Positions 34,849 to 48,548 of a stretch of 64,000 nucleotides of DNA are shown piece after piece. The stretch is from contig NC_073746.1 of assembly GCF_029784135.1 (NCBI RefSeq), forward strand, positions 49,560,393 through 49,624,392, written 5' to 3'. Both the position numbers and the translations under genes were made by a program. Below the pieces are notes generated by a model. The model was not told the DNA's origin, made no database searches, and saw only the letters and a program-made list of their open reading frames with translations. This DNA is from Toxorhynchites rutilus septentrionalis (Eukaryota > Arthropoda > Insecta > Diptera > Culicidae). The first letter of the stretch is position 1. The number at the start of each line of letters is the position of its first letter.

Positions 34849-35299
34849 GGCTAGGCGCAAATTGAGAAGCGTATAGCGCTCGTAAGCGAACACGAGACTA
34901 TCAACACGACTCATTCGTGCCACAAACGTAGCGTGGTGGAGCGCATATTGAGTCGCAGTTTGGTGTAAATGACGTGCCACTCGCATACAATGTCTGATTC
35001 ACACAGAGTTGTGCGATATATTTATTTACTAACACAACCTTCCGACGGGAAAAACAATACAGTATCAGACTCACGGCGCTATATGATTGTTCACCAACAC
35101 AACCAACACAACCAGCATGAGCAGCACGAGAAACTGTGGCTCAGCCACAGCGTCGATCGAGTCATGTCTCACGAGCGCTCCTCCATCTCGCGTCATCTGA
35201 CCAATATGCGCCGTTCCATCTGTTTCCATGAGCCACAAAGACAGGCGCTACATCGCGCCAAGTTACTCGCGCCATACGCGTCTCAATCTGCGCCTAGCC
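34849..35299. mobile_element. Half-length MITE of the GGC-AGGCGCAAATTGAG family
   Basis: The ends are GGCTAGGCGCAAATTGAG and the inverse of GGCTAGGCGCAGATTGAG; TTA lies on both sides (34846-34848, 35300-35302), as in PIF/Harbinger-type insertions. The 451 bp match the right half of the 817-bp palindromic copy at 40398-41214, beginning at that copy's centre. It interrupts the non-LTR linker. Confidence 0.85.
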
Positions 35300-36185
35300 T
35301 TATAGGGTGGCTGCGCGTGCTACATCCTTCTCACTTAGAAGCGCTCGACACTCGTCGTCAAACCATTCGTTCCATTGTCCTAGTTTTTATACCCGATGAC
35401 GGTCTCTGCTGTGCTTCTGATTGCTGTTTTCAAGATGTACCAGCATTCATCGAGGGGAGCAGCATCCAGTTTGTCCAACGCACCATCAAGACGCCGCAAG
35501 TATGTTGCATCAACATTCGGCTCCTGAAGTCGGCATAGGTAGGGTTCAGTCCACCGCTCAGCGCAGCGCACTGAAAGTACGACCGACAGGATGGCTGAGG
35601 AAGGAACGCAACGAAAGGACGATCGCGAGGACACAAACACCAACATACGACCCACTCGTGGAAGAGTGCATTGCGAGCGCAAGCAAACTGCACTGCGTGC
35701 AGGGAGGAGAGTTCTATTTCAACCGCCAAAAGAAGAGGTTTATTTTATGTGCTGAACTCACGATAGAAGAAAGAGCTTAAAAGAAAGTTTGATATTTGAT
35801 CTTGTAAATTTTGCTGTAAATATAAAATGTGTACAAAGTAATAAATACTTTAATTTGCTATCAACTAGTTAATCCCTTATTCGGTCCGTGGTACAGTTTT
35901 GTGTTTTGGATTGGTCCCTAACAGGACCAAAGTGGTATGGAATTTTCCATACCTCGCATTGCACGCGGCACTGGGCCGCTCGGAATCATTCCGTGGAAAC
36001 GCACTCTCTCCTAAGTAGCATAACTGCTACTTTGGTTGAGATTTGCAGATTCGTTGATCTTGCATGTCAGCCGCATGGGCGGCTGTGGAAAATTTGCAAT
36101 CGAACACGCACAAACATGATCGCAGAATACAGTCCACTGCTTGGTGAAACAACAGGTAGTACCGTGGTGAGCGCTGATGTCTTAT

Positions 36186-37140
36186 GTTAGTGACGACTGA
36201 CAGTTTAGAACGCAGTTTGACCATCACCAGGTAGTGGTCTGAATTGAAGATAGCGCAACGATAGGTTCTGACGTCGATGATATCCGAGAAGTGCCGACCT
36301 TCGATCAAAATGTTGTCAATTTATGTTTCCATTTGCTCAGGTGATCTCCAGGTGTAACGGAATTGAAGGATGGGCTGGAAGATGGTGGTACGTATGGCCA
36401 TGTTCTTGGAGGGAGCGAAGTTGATAAGTCTTATGGCGGGTTTACATTAGGGAGATCTATAGCTATAGATGGATTTATTCACGTGAAATAGGTGTAAACG
36501 GGTGAGAATAAATATGATACACTTATTCGAGGTATATATAACTTGAATAAATTCAGCATATGTAAACGCTTGTGAATTTCTCACTGGTGAGAAATCACTA
36601 AAGTTGGATGCAGTTCTACTTCAGGTGAATAAATTCACCGAAGATATGAATATATTCATTATAGAAGTTCACGCTAGTGTAAACGGTTGATGCGATTTCT
36701 ATAAATCTCATCATATTTCTTCATATGAATATATCACTAGTCTAAACCCACCCTTAGACCGTTTTCGTTGGTTTGCGAATGGGCGCTGATCTTACCAATT
36801 ACCGGTCTGAACTCCTTCTCTCGGTCGACCTGAGCGTTCAAATCACCGATGACGATTTTAATGTCGTGTTTTGGGCAGCGATCGTATTCACGCTCCAGCT
36901 GCACGTAGTATTCTCCTTTATCGTTATCGGTGCTGGGGGTTGTGGACGTTGATAATATTGATTTTGAAGAAGTGGCCTCGCATCCTCAGTTTGCATATTC
37001 TTTCGTTCATTGGCCACCAGTCAATCACCCTTTTCTGCATTCCCCGCATCACGATGAAAGCTGTATCTAGCTCGAGTGTGTTACTGCAGCTCTGGTAGAT
37101 GGTGTAACCACCTTGGAACGATCGCATCATCAAGGCTTTC
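36186..37140 (-). pseudogene. Endonuclease domain remnant of the non-LTR element
   Basis: The minus frame shows FIVMRGMQKRVIDWWPMNER, then after a frameshift KIVIGDLNAQVDRE (the GD-N motif of EEP endonucleases). It continues NENG|LRLINFA across the MITE, and ends ILIEGRHFSDIIDVRTYR with SDHYLVMVKLRSKLS, the SDH motif. The N-terminal half of the domain is absent. An ORF fragment of the same element continues from about 35780 to 35320 (LDECWYILKTAIRSTAETVIG), the EN-RT linker. Confidence 0.75.
36434..36753. mobile_element. MITE in the endonuclease remnant, TTA duplication
   Basis: The left end is TGGCGGGTTTACATTAGGGA, the right end the inverse of GGGTGGGTTTAGACTAGTGA. TTA lies at 36431-36433 and 36754-36756. 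Removing the element and one TTA gives GGTCTAAGACTT on the minus strand, in frame within the endonuclease (NENG-LRLINFA). No coding capacity. Confidence 0.85.
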
Positions 37141-38190
37141 TAGCACACCCCTACGATACGATGTGCTACGATGTTGAAATTGCGGTTTCTCAATATTTCC
37201 GAAAAAATTCTGGTACTCGCAAGAAAGTTCACCCTATGATGGGTGAAGTTAATCAGCTAAAGAACCACAAAACAGCTGGTATGGATTTGCAATTCCATGT
37301 CCCAAGTTTCCAATCTCTAGTCCGTGTTCTAGTCCGATTGTCCTGTCTCGTATTTCGTTGTGAATTTTCTACTCCATTACTTAGACTCCATAGAAGAATA
37401 AATAAGTTCGGTTTGCTAAAAAATATGCTAAATGTTTTTAAATGTTCACATTACCAAATTGCGCAATCATTATACCGCATACGGCATATTGTTCGTGGCA
37501 TAAAAAAAACTTTAGTTTTGAAAAAGATCGAAAGAACCGCAGTTAACATCGCAACCCTGTTGAACACATGTTAAGTCTAGTCGTTTAGTCCAATTAGCAT
37601 TAACAACTATTCGAACCCATTTCATAACCACGTGGTGGTAAGCAAGCAAAATGAAATAAATAAAATTAGCTCAGTCAACCGATAAGCCCGGCTGTTGCTT
37701 GAAGTGTTTTATGCGCAAAATTGAGATGCCAAAACGCAGACACTCTGTTTATTTTCTTGCGGGTAATTATTTAAGCCCGTAGCATTCGTTGGGCAGGTTG
37801 TTGATCCAAATGTTCTGCCAAGTGTAGCAGCCGAGTAGCTATTCGAACCAGTCAAAAGGTAATGATTGATGTTTTCCCAACATTGTACAGCTTTTTTGAT
37901 TGGCAGCTGATATCTATTATTCAGTCACTTATGATAAATGGAAACGCAAGGCTCACGGGTGAGATTTTTGTCTTTCTTAGAGCATTATGTTTACTTTCAA
38001 GACGTTATTCAGAGTTTTTACCAAAAATTTTCAGTTATATTAAGGTTTGGATGCCCTTTCAGTTTCGGCCGACTTTCGGCGTCTTATCTTTGGGCATGCA
38101 ATGTATTGTTATCAAGATAATCAACGAATGAGATTAAACGGATTTGGCCAACGTCAAAATTGTGCAACACATTCAAGAATTTCACAGAAA
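37141..38190. other. Intergenic DNA left of the canopy gene
   Basis: The first part (37141-37580) has one open frame without recognisable similarity; the rest is AT-rich. It probably holds the 3' intergenic region of the canopy-type gene. Confidence 0.4.
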
Positions 38191-38197
38191 AAACGTT

Positions 38198-38203
38198 TTT
38201 ATT
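38198..38203 (-). terminator. Poly(A) signal of the canopy-type gene
   Basis: AATAAA on the minus strand, about 150 bp beyond the stop codon at 38352. The position fits a short 3' UTR. Confidence 0.6.
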
Positions 38204-38351
38204 CCTCCTCTTAAAATATATCAATCCTCGTTAACAAAGCAACGCTAGTAATAATGCTCTATTATTGGAAATAATTTTAGTACTTGTTCTCGTTCTCACA
38301 GTTCAGTTCAACCTTGTTCATCTATCGCAACTATGGCTTCAAGTTGCCCCC

Positions 38352-38978
38352 TTAAAGCTCATCCCGATCCTCATCCCCCTCGTACTCATAATCCTCCTCA
38401 ATCGGTTCGTCGTTACACACATTTGCCATCTCGGAACACAGCTTAATATCGGTATCCTTGATTTCATCTTCCTGCTGAAATAGCTTAAGGATAGCCTCTT
38501 CTTGATCTTCCACGATTTCCAGACAGAGATGTTTGAGACTCTTGTTTAAATCTCCCTCCTGGACAAAGTCCACTTCCGACATTTCCGGATTCATGCCAGA
38601 ATCGACCATCATTTTCAGGATGGTAGGTCGTCCACTTTTCTTGTATCGGGCCTTCGCGTAGTCATCCATCCGATCGCAAACCGACTCCATCAGTTCCGTC
38701 AAGTACATCTCGGATTTAGCGTACGAGATGGTCTTCCTCTTTTTAGAATCGCCGGTTGCGTCCAGCCGGTAATCTCCCACGTCAATCTTCTTCCTTGGAT
38801 CAATTTTCGAAACCGCAGATTCCATTTCGTTCATTGTGGCTTTACACACGAGACACTTGACCTCTTTGCTATTAATTGGACGGGCTGCTGGATGTTGAGC
38901 TGATGCGGGACCGGTCAATCCGACCAGCGTTATTGTCACCATGGCCAGGAGGTAACCCGTTTCAGTCTTCATATTCAC
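38352..38978 (-). CDS. Canopy/seele-type saposin-like ER protein
   Basis: 208 codons in one exon. Residues 1-26 are a signal peptide (hydrophobic LLAMVTITLVGL, predicted cut after PASA). The mature part shows the six-cysteine saposin-like canopy pattern: C42 and C45 (CLVC), C101, C152, C181 and C188. An acidic tail ends in RDEL, an ER-retrieval signal. Canopy proteins are ER luminal proteins; fish canopy modulates FGF signalling and Drosophila seele supports dorsoventral patterning. That this copy does the same is inference. The start at 38978 (MNMK) or two codons on (MK) are both possible. It looks intact, is of normal family length, and its neighbours are transposons. Confidence 0.9.
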   Translation of the reverse strand: MNMKTETGYLLAMVTITLVGLTGPASAQHPAARPINSKEVKCLVCKATMNEMESAVSKIDPRKKIDVGDYRLDATGDSKKRKTISYAKSEMYLTELMESVCDRMDDYAKARYKKSGRPTILKMMVDSGMNPEMSEVDFVQEGDLNKSLKHLCLEIVEDQEEAILKLFQQEDEIKDTDIKLCSEMANVCNDEPIEEDYEYEGDEDRDEL

Positions 38979-39540
38979 TATATTATTTGCTAAAGAAGAT
39001 TAATAAATGCAACTAAATTGCGATGTATGTCACCCGATGGGAAAATTACAACTATTGGACTCAAAGCTTGATAAAACGGGTTTTTCGGGTTTTCCTGAAC
39101 GTTCGATGTTTACGAAGTAAAATAAACACGTTACCGTGTTTGATTGGTCCGGCATGCAGTTGTCAATTTTTCGAACATGACGTATCTGTGCGGAACAGGG
39201 ATGCCAGGTGATTTTTTCAAATGTCTTCATATGGTACAAAAAACAAATGTCTTCATAGTCTTAAAACGAAAAAACAAAAATTCATTGCTTACATTTGGAC
39301 AAAGTTTGATATCTTATTCAATGTTTATATTAATTGGCATTGTTATGTAGCGCATTTCACTAAACTTGCTTCGAGGTTTGGAAGATTATTTCAATTATTA
39401 TGAACAAAGAATATATTTCACAATTGCGAACTAAATTTCATGACTTTAGAAATGATAATTAGCCTGATACACCGTTGTTTGGGAGAATATCGCCCCAGTT
39501 TTTCCACAAACTTTTGTTTGTGGAAACAAGTTTGCTAGTT
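38979..39540. other. Upstream region of the canopy-type gene
   Basis: Likely 5' UTR and promoter of the minus-strand gene; no TATA box in clear position. Contains AT-rich DNA up to the SINE. No other gene recognised. Confidence 0.4.
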
Positions 39541-40047
39541 TTTTTTTTGTTTTTTTTATCCCTTTTGTTTATTTTAGGCTCATTATAAAATGCTAATAAC
39601 AGAGCCGAATTTTAATAGTGTACATGTCACATGTTTATCATATCTATAATTAGCACAATACACAATTGCCATTTTTCGGCGTTAGAGTATTCCCTTCTAT
39701 ACCATTGCATATGGTACACATCACAACAGTAGCCATTTATGCGTAAGAGTTTTCTTCCTGATCTTCCATTATCCAGTTCGACCGGACAGCGGAGACAGTT
39801 GATTGATCATTGTTGAGTTATTTATAGAGCAGCAGCCCGATGTGTCTTGCAGAGCAGAGCAGTTGTATGGATGAATCGATCTTATTTTGATCGTGGATCG
39901 ATATCTCCATCGCTGATGATTGTTGCGTGGAAGTAGTTATTCTGTAACAACACAAAGATGGTCAATGAGGGCCCTGAGTTTTGAACTTACGATCGATCGC
40001 TTACTAAGCGAACGCGCAACCAATGTGGCTACGGAGACCCCCTGTTA
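39541..40047 (-). mobile_element. tRNA-derived SINE, family A
   Basis: On the minus strand it starts GGGGGTCTCCGTAGCCACAT, with TTGGTTGCGCG and AAGTTCAAAACTCAGG as A- and B-box regions. It ends in AATAAACAAAAGGG plus an A-rich tail. TTGCTAGTT at 39532-39540 and 40048-40056 is an exact target duplication. It is colinear with the copies at 6242 and 15344. Confidence 0.9.
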
Positions 40048-40397
40048 TTGCTAGTTGAACACTAAAAAAAACCCGAGGCAAAAGTCTCTGTTGATTACTA
40101 AGAACAAAAGTAAACAAATGACACTGATAAAAAAGCGATCGAATGACACTGATACAAAAGCCCTACTTCTTTTAACGATCTTTTCGGCCAATAGAAATTT
40201 ATATATCTCTCAAAAATTCACATACGCTATCACACTGAAATATCTTCACATATTTCATAATGTCTTCAAAATGTCTTTACAAAATCAAATGTCTTCACAG
40301 TAAGTCAAATGTATACATGTGTTCAAATCTGGCATCCTTGGTGCGGAATTCCCTTTGACAATTAAACGGTGTTCGACATTTTACCGACTTACTATTA
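40048..40397. other. No recognised gene
   Basis: AT-rich spacer between SINE and palindromic MITE. Confidence 0.35.
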
Positions 40398-41214
40398 GGC
40401 CAAGCGCAAATTGAGACGCGTATAGCGCGAGTAACTTGCCGCGATATAGCGCCTGTTTTTGTGGCAATTGAAAACAGATAGAACGGCGCAAATTGACTAG
40501 ATGACGCGAGATTGTGGAGCGCTCGTGAGACACGACTCGCGTGACGCTGTGGCTGAACCACAGTTTCTCGTGCTGGACGTACCGGTTGTGGTGGTTGTTT
40601 TAGTGAACAATACTATAGCGCCGTGAGTTTGGCGTACCGGGTGATTGTGTGTTAGTAAATAAATATATCGCGCAAATCTGTGTGAATCAGACATTTTATG
40701 CAAGTGGCACGTTATTTACACCAAACTGCGACTGAATATGCGCTTCACCACGCTACGTTTGTGGCACGCACGCAAATTGAGAAGCGTATAGCACTCGTAA
40801 GCGAACGCGAGACTACCAACACGACTCATACGTGCCACAAACGTAGCGTGGTGGAGCGCATATTGAGTCGCAGTTTGGTGTAAATAACATGCCACTCGCA
40901 TACAATGACTGATTAACACAGAGTTGCGCGATATATTTATTTACTAACACAATCACCCGACCAGTACAGCCATACAGTGTCAAACCCACGGCGCTATATG
41001 ATTGTTCACCAACACAACTACCACATCTGGCATGACCAGCACGAGAAACTGTGGTTCAGCCACAGCGTCGCGCGAGTCGTGTCGCACGAGCGCTCCACCA
41101 TCTCGCGTCATCTGGCCAATTTGCGCCGTTCTATCTGTTTCCATTAGCCACAAAGACAGGCGCTATATCGCGCCAAGTTACTCGCGCCATATGCGTCTCA
41201 ATTTGCGCCTTGCC
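40398..41214. mobile_element. 817-bp palindromic MITE, TTA duplication
   Basis: GGC(C/A)A(A/G)GCGCAAATTGAG ends are flanked by TTA at 40395-40397 and 41215-41217. Nearly the whole element is an inverted repeat: arms of about 370-400 bp mirror each other (GTCGCAGTTTGGTGTAAAT, GCCACAGCGTC, CTCGTGCTGG) around a centre near 40810. The centre again contains CGCAAATTGAGAAGCGTATA, like an end. No coding capacity; probably PIF/Harbinger-type by its TTA duplication. Confidence 0.85.
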
Positions 41215-41217
41215 TTA

Positions 41218-44996
<3,779 letters not shown>

Positions 44997-45127
44997 TCCA
45001 TATTCCAATCAGAAGCTGCTGCTTATTGTCATCCTGTGCGAGGAGTCGAAACAATGCGTCCGATGTCCTGTTGACGCCCGTTGGAAATCGATTACTTATT
45101 CGGAACTATTGATAACGTATCTCGTGA

Positions 45128-45133
45128 AATAAA
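45128..45133 (+). terminator. Poly(A) signal of Rpn11
   Basis: AATAAA about 130 bp after the Rpn11 stop, followed by an A-run. Confidence 0.7.
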
Positions 45134-45177
45134 AAAAAACATTAAATTGCTACTTTGTAAGTATCAGTTTTATTCCT

Positions 45178-45230
45178 GATTAGCTGGCCCGGCGAACTTC
45201 GTCCTTTCCGAAATTGTTTTTTTTTATATG
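45178..45230 (-). mobile_element. Helitron-like 3' end fragment
   Basis: On the minus strand GGACGAAGTTCGCCGGGCCA runs into GCTAA, closely similar to the 3' end of the Helitron at 2971 (GGACGAAGTTTGCCGGGTTA then GCTAG). CTAA fits the CTRR rule. The upstream part and the 5' end were not identified. It lies about 45 bp past the Rpn11 poly(A) signal. Confidence 0.55.
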
Positions 45231-47276
45231 GAATTTGTATTGAAAAGGCTTAAACACACGAACATTCACGTTTTCTTAATAAGCAATTCGTGGATTCAAT
45301 CCTACAACTGTCCATTGATTGATCTTGATCTTTGTTTAGCGAAATAACATAGGGCGCTATTCCAGAAAACGAGCCGAGCAATTTGTCTCGTCTCGTCCCG
45401 GCTTCAGTCACTGTCGAGGCGAGCAAAAGATGTCAGCAGAATTGCCACATTTTAATCTGTATCAGAAGGTTTAAAAATCTTTCTCATCTGTACTTTTTCT
45501 TCCAAAAATCTGTACCATCGAAAGTATTCGTAGTAGAAATAATATATTTTAGTAGAATGAAAAAATACTCATGTATTTACTACAAATACTACATTTACAC
45601 TTGCAAGTCATTCGTGTGTTCGATGGTGATTTGATCTCAAAATAGCGTTCATCGTATCGTTGCTGAGCCGATTTCGAAGTTTATTTTTGTTCTGATTATA
45701 TTAAAAAAAAAAAATGTTGAGGAGTGAGGCATAGTGAGAATGTTGAAAACAAGGCATCGAAGCGCCGAAAATGCGAGCGAACCTTTAAATCCTTTTAGAC
45801 ATAAAATTTTTGTCCACCAATCCTGCACACGCTCGTTTACTGAAAATGTGTTCCATACGGAGTAATTTTACCTTTAGGGTACGGAATTCATTCTCCAGAT
45901 AATGTGTATTCCCATCGTAGGATCCTGGACACGCCTTTAACGCAACGAATTTCGTCCTTATGAATCTGATCGATAATTGCACTGTAAAAGCTTTTATGAT
46001 CAACAGCGATACTGCGGCGTGAAAGTCGTCATGCTTTATTCAAATGTAAGAAATTTCTAAAACCTGTACCAATCTGTACTTTTTGACGAAAATCTGTACT
46101 CTGTACCGTACAGAATTTGTACCAAAAATAACGAAAAAATCTGTACTTTTCTAGATAATTATGTACGTGTGGAAACATTGGATGTCAGATGTGAAGACAT
46201 GTTTCCATTTTGAGAAAAATTCACAGGAGGGTTGTGTCCGAGACACGACCGCATAGTTGACGTAGGATTCCGTTAGGCTATCTGTTGATTTTAGATATGT
46301 TTGAAGAATTACATCGTTGAACTCTTTGATAATGATTTGGTGTTTACCGAGTGATGATGACAGAAGGATGGTAAACAGTCGTTGGAGGGTGCGTATCAGA
46401 TAAAAGATACCGAAGTGGAACGAGATATGATGAAGACCGCCCTCTGTGATCCTGGACGAGATGCCTCCTGTGATATGTATGGATGAAATAAAGAAAAAAA
46501 ACTCACCAATGTAATATAAGATAATTACCAATACCGAACACAATTATCAATTTTTTCATACGTAAAACATGTTACTTTAATATCGAGAAAACATATTTGA
46601 AATGGGAAAGGTGATTTTCTTTTATAAGTTTACTTTCTGAGTGTATATTCAACCCAATGCTAATTTTAATCATGGTCTCTATTAGGGACCCGCCGCATTT
46701 GTCGTCAATTTCGACCAATCAGAGGTGGGTATTTCCGTTAGGATAGGGGTTGAGATTTTTCAATTGTTCGTTAGTTAGTTTCATGACGTATATTATTTTC
46801 TTCAATATAAAAAATTGTTATGGAGTGCCGAAATAGATTGACGCAAAATTTGCATCAATCAATCATTAAATGTCTGAGCAATAGGCGACAATGGACATTT
46901 TTTTACGATGTACTCGATTTTCAATTTGTACCCCAATGTGTTCCCGAAAGACGTAATCCTACGTCAAAACAAACATTTCTAAAAGTGATCACTCGAGACT
47001 CTTTTCTCAGTGCCAAAATCTTAAAATCATAATAAAAAGGAATAAGTTTCATATATCTTTTTGTGTTATTGATATTTTTTCTGCTACCATATGGTTTCAT
47101 CACACAGACATTTCGTTATAATGAAGTTCTTGAGGCCAATGTTTATTCACATAATCTACGATTTCCCTTAACATTTTCCTTAATAGTTGCACAACAAAGT
47201 ACTCAAGTTCACATTCATTGTAAATAACTTCGAAAGAGTAGGTACGACGAATGAAACGCATTATTGTGGAATATTA
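45231..47276. other. Intergenic DNA with repeat fragments
   Basis: Phrases AATCTGTACTTTTT and AAAATCTGTACC recur near 45460-45520 and 46060-46150. 46224-46340 matches 26850-26960. GACGTAATCCTACGTC lies at 46950-46965. ACCAATCAGAGG (CCAAT-like) is at about 46715. No coding gene recognised. Confidence 0.4.
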
Positions 47277-48548
47277 GGCTGTCAGAAAAGTCCTGCGGTA
47301 TTTTTTTGAATTTTCATTTGTTCATAAAATTAGTTACAATCATCTGTTTTAAGTCAAATATGCGCCGTTTTGTTCGATGGCTTGTTCCTAACGAGATGCC
47401 AACTTCATAATACCCCTGTTATTGAAGCTCGCTTCCTTATTGTCAAAAAACTCGGATAGCCAATTTTCACAGGCCTCTTTTGTGGGTAACTTCTGACTAC
47501 CTAGCTCGTTCGCCATGGACAAAAACAGGTGGTAGTCACTTGGTGCAAGGTCCGGACTATACGGCGGATGCAAAAGAACGTCCCATCCGAGCTCCCGGAG
47601 CTTCTGGCGCGTCACCAAAGAAGTGTGTGGCCTGGCGTTGTCCTGATGGAAGACAATGCGGCCTCTGTTTGTCAAAGATGGCCTCTTCTTCATGAGTGCT
47701 ACCTTCAAGCGGTCCAGTTGTTGGCAGTACAGGTCCGAATTGAGCGTTTGGCCATAGGGAAGCAGCTCATAATTATTCCTTGACAATCCCACCAAACACA
47801 CAGCAGAACCTTCCTGGCCGTTAATGAGGGCTTGGTCACCGTCCGAGCCGCTTCAGCGGGCTTCGACCACGACCGTTTGCGCTTCACGTTGTCGTAAGTG
47901 ACCCACTTTTCATCGCCAGTCACCATCCGCTTCAGAAACGGGTCGATTTTGTGGCGATTCAGCAGCGATTCACATGCATCGATACGGTCAAAGATGTTTT
48001 TTTGCGTCAACGTGTGTGGCACCTATACATCGAGCTTCTTTGTGAATCCAAGCTTCTTCAAATGGTTAATAACGGTTTGATGACTTATCCCCAGCTCTTG
48101 GCCGATGCTACGGCTGCTACTATGCCGGTCTTTCTCGGCTAATTCAGCGATTTTGTCGCAATTTTCGACGACAGGCCTTCCGGAGCGTGGCGCATCTTCG
48201 ACGACCTCTACACCAGAACGAGAACGTTGAAACCATCGTTGTGCAGTGGAAATGGAAACTGTATCGGGTCCATAAACTGCACAAATTTTATTGGCAGCTT
48301 GAGATGCATTATTGCCTTTGTCATAGTAGTACTGTAAAATATGTCGGATTTTCTCTTTATTTTGCTCCATATTTGCGACACTATAACTCACGAACGACTT
48401 AACCAAACAAAACACTGTCAAGGACTATATTATAGCGCAAAAATACCTTTCCAACAAGCTATAGTATGACTCGATACAATGAATACAACTAGAACTACGC
48501 GCTTACAACGAAACCTCGCGGAAATACCGCAGGACTTTTTTGACAGCC
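47277..48548 (-). mobile_element. Mariner transposon (DD34D)
   Basis: The ends GGCTGTCAGAAAAGTCCTGC and its inverse (one extra T in the right arm) are flanked by TA at 47275-47276 and 48549-48550. At 1272 bp it has canonical mariner length. It contains one near-complete transposase gene on the minus strand. Confidence 0.9.
47349..48370 (-). pseudogene. Mariner transposase with two nonsense changes and one frameshift
   Basis: It starts MEQNKEKIRHILQYYYDKG at 48370. The N-terminal helix-turn-helix regions (ASQAANKICAVYG, SRSIGQELGISHQTV) lead to KKLDV, where a TAG replaces the usual TGG (near 48022). The catalytic half has TGDEKW, FHQDNARPHTS and SPDLAPSDYHLF with 34 residues between the last two aspartates. 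A one-base loss near 47800 (WDCQGII to YELLPYGQ) and a second TAG after KLASR are further lesions. The original stop is about 47349. All catalytic residues remain. Confidence 0.9.

Larger units (their letters stand above)
31822..37140 (-). mobile_element. Non-LTR retrotransposon copy interrupted by four insertions
   Basis: On the minus strand, from 37140 down, one finds in order the C-terminal half of an endonuclease domain, a linker, parts of the reverse transcriptase region and the C-terminal tail, ending in an ATAAATAAATAAAA tail at 31822. Insertions at 36434-36753, 34849-35299, 34317-34594 and 32071-33722 cut it. Removing two of these with one target copy restores the reading frame. The 3' UTR is very short, which fits an RTE-like clade, but I cannot confirm this. 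The 5' end is missing. Confidence 0.75.
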
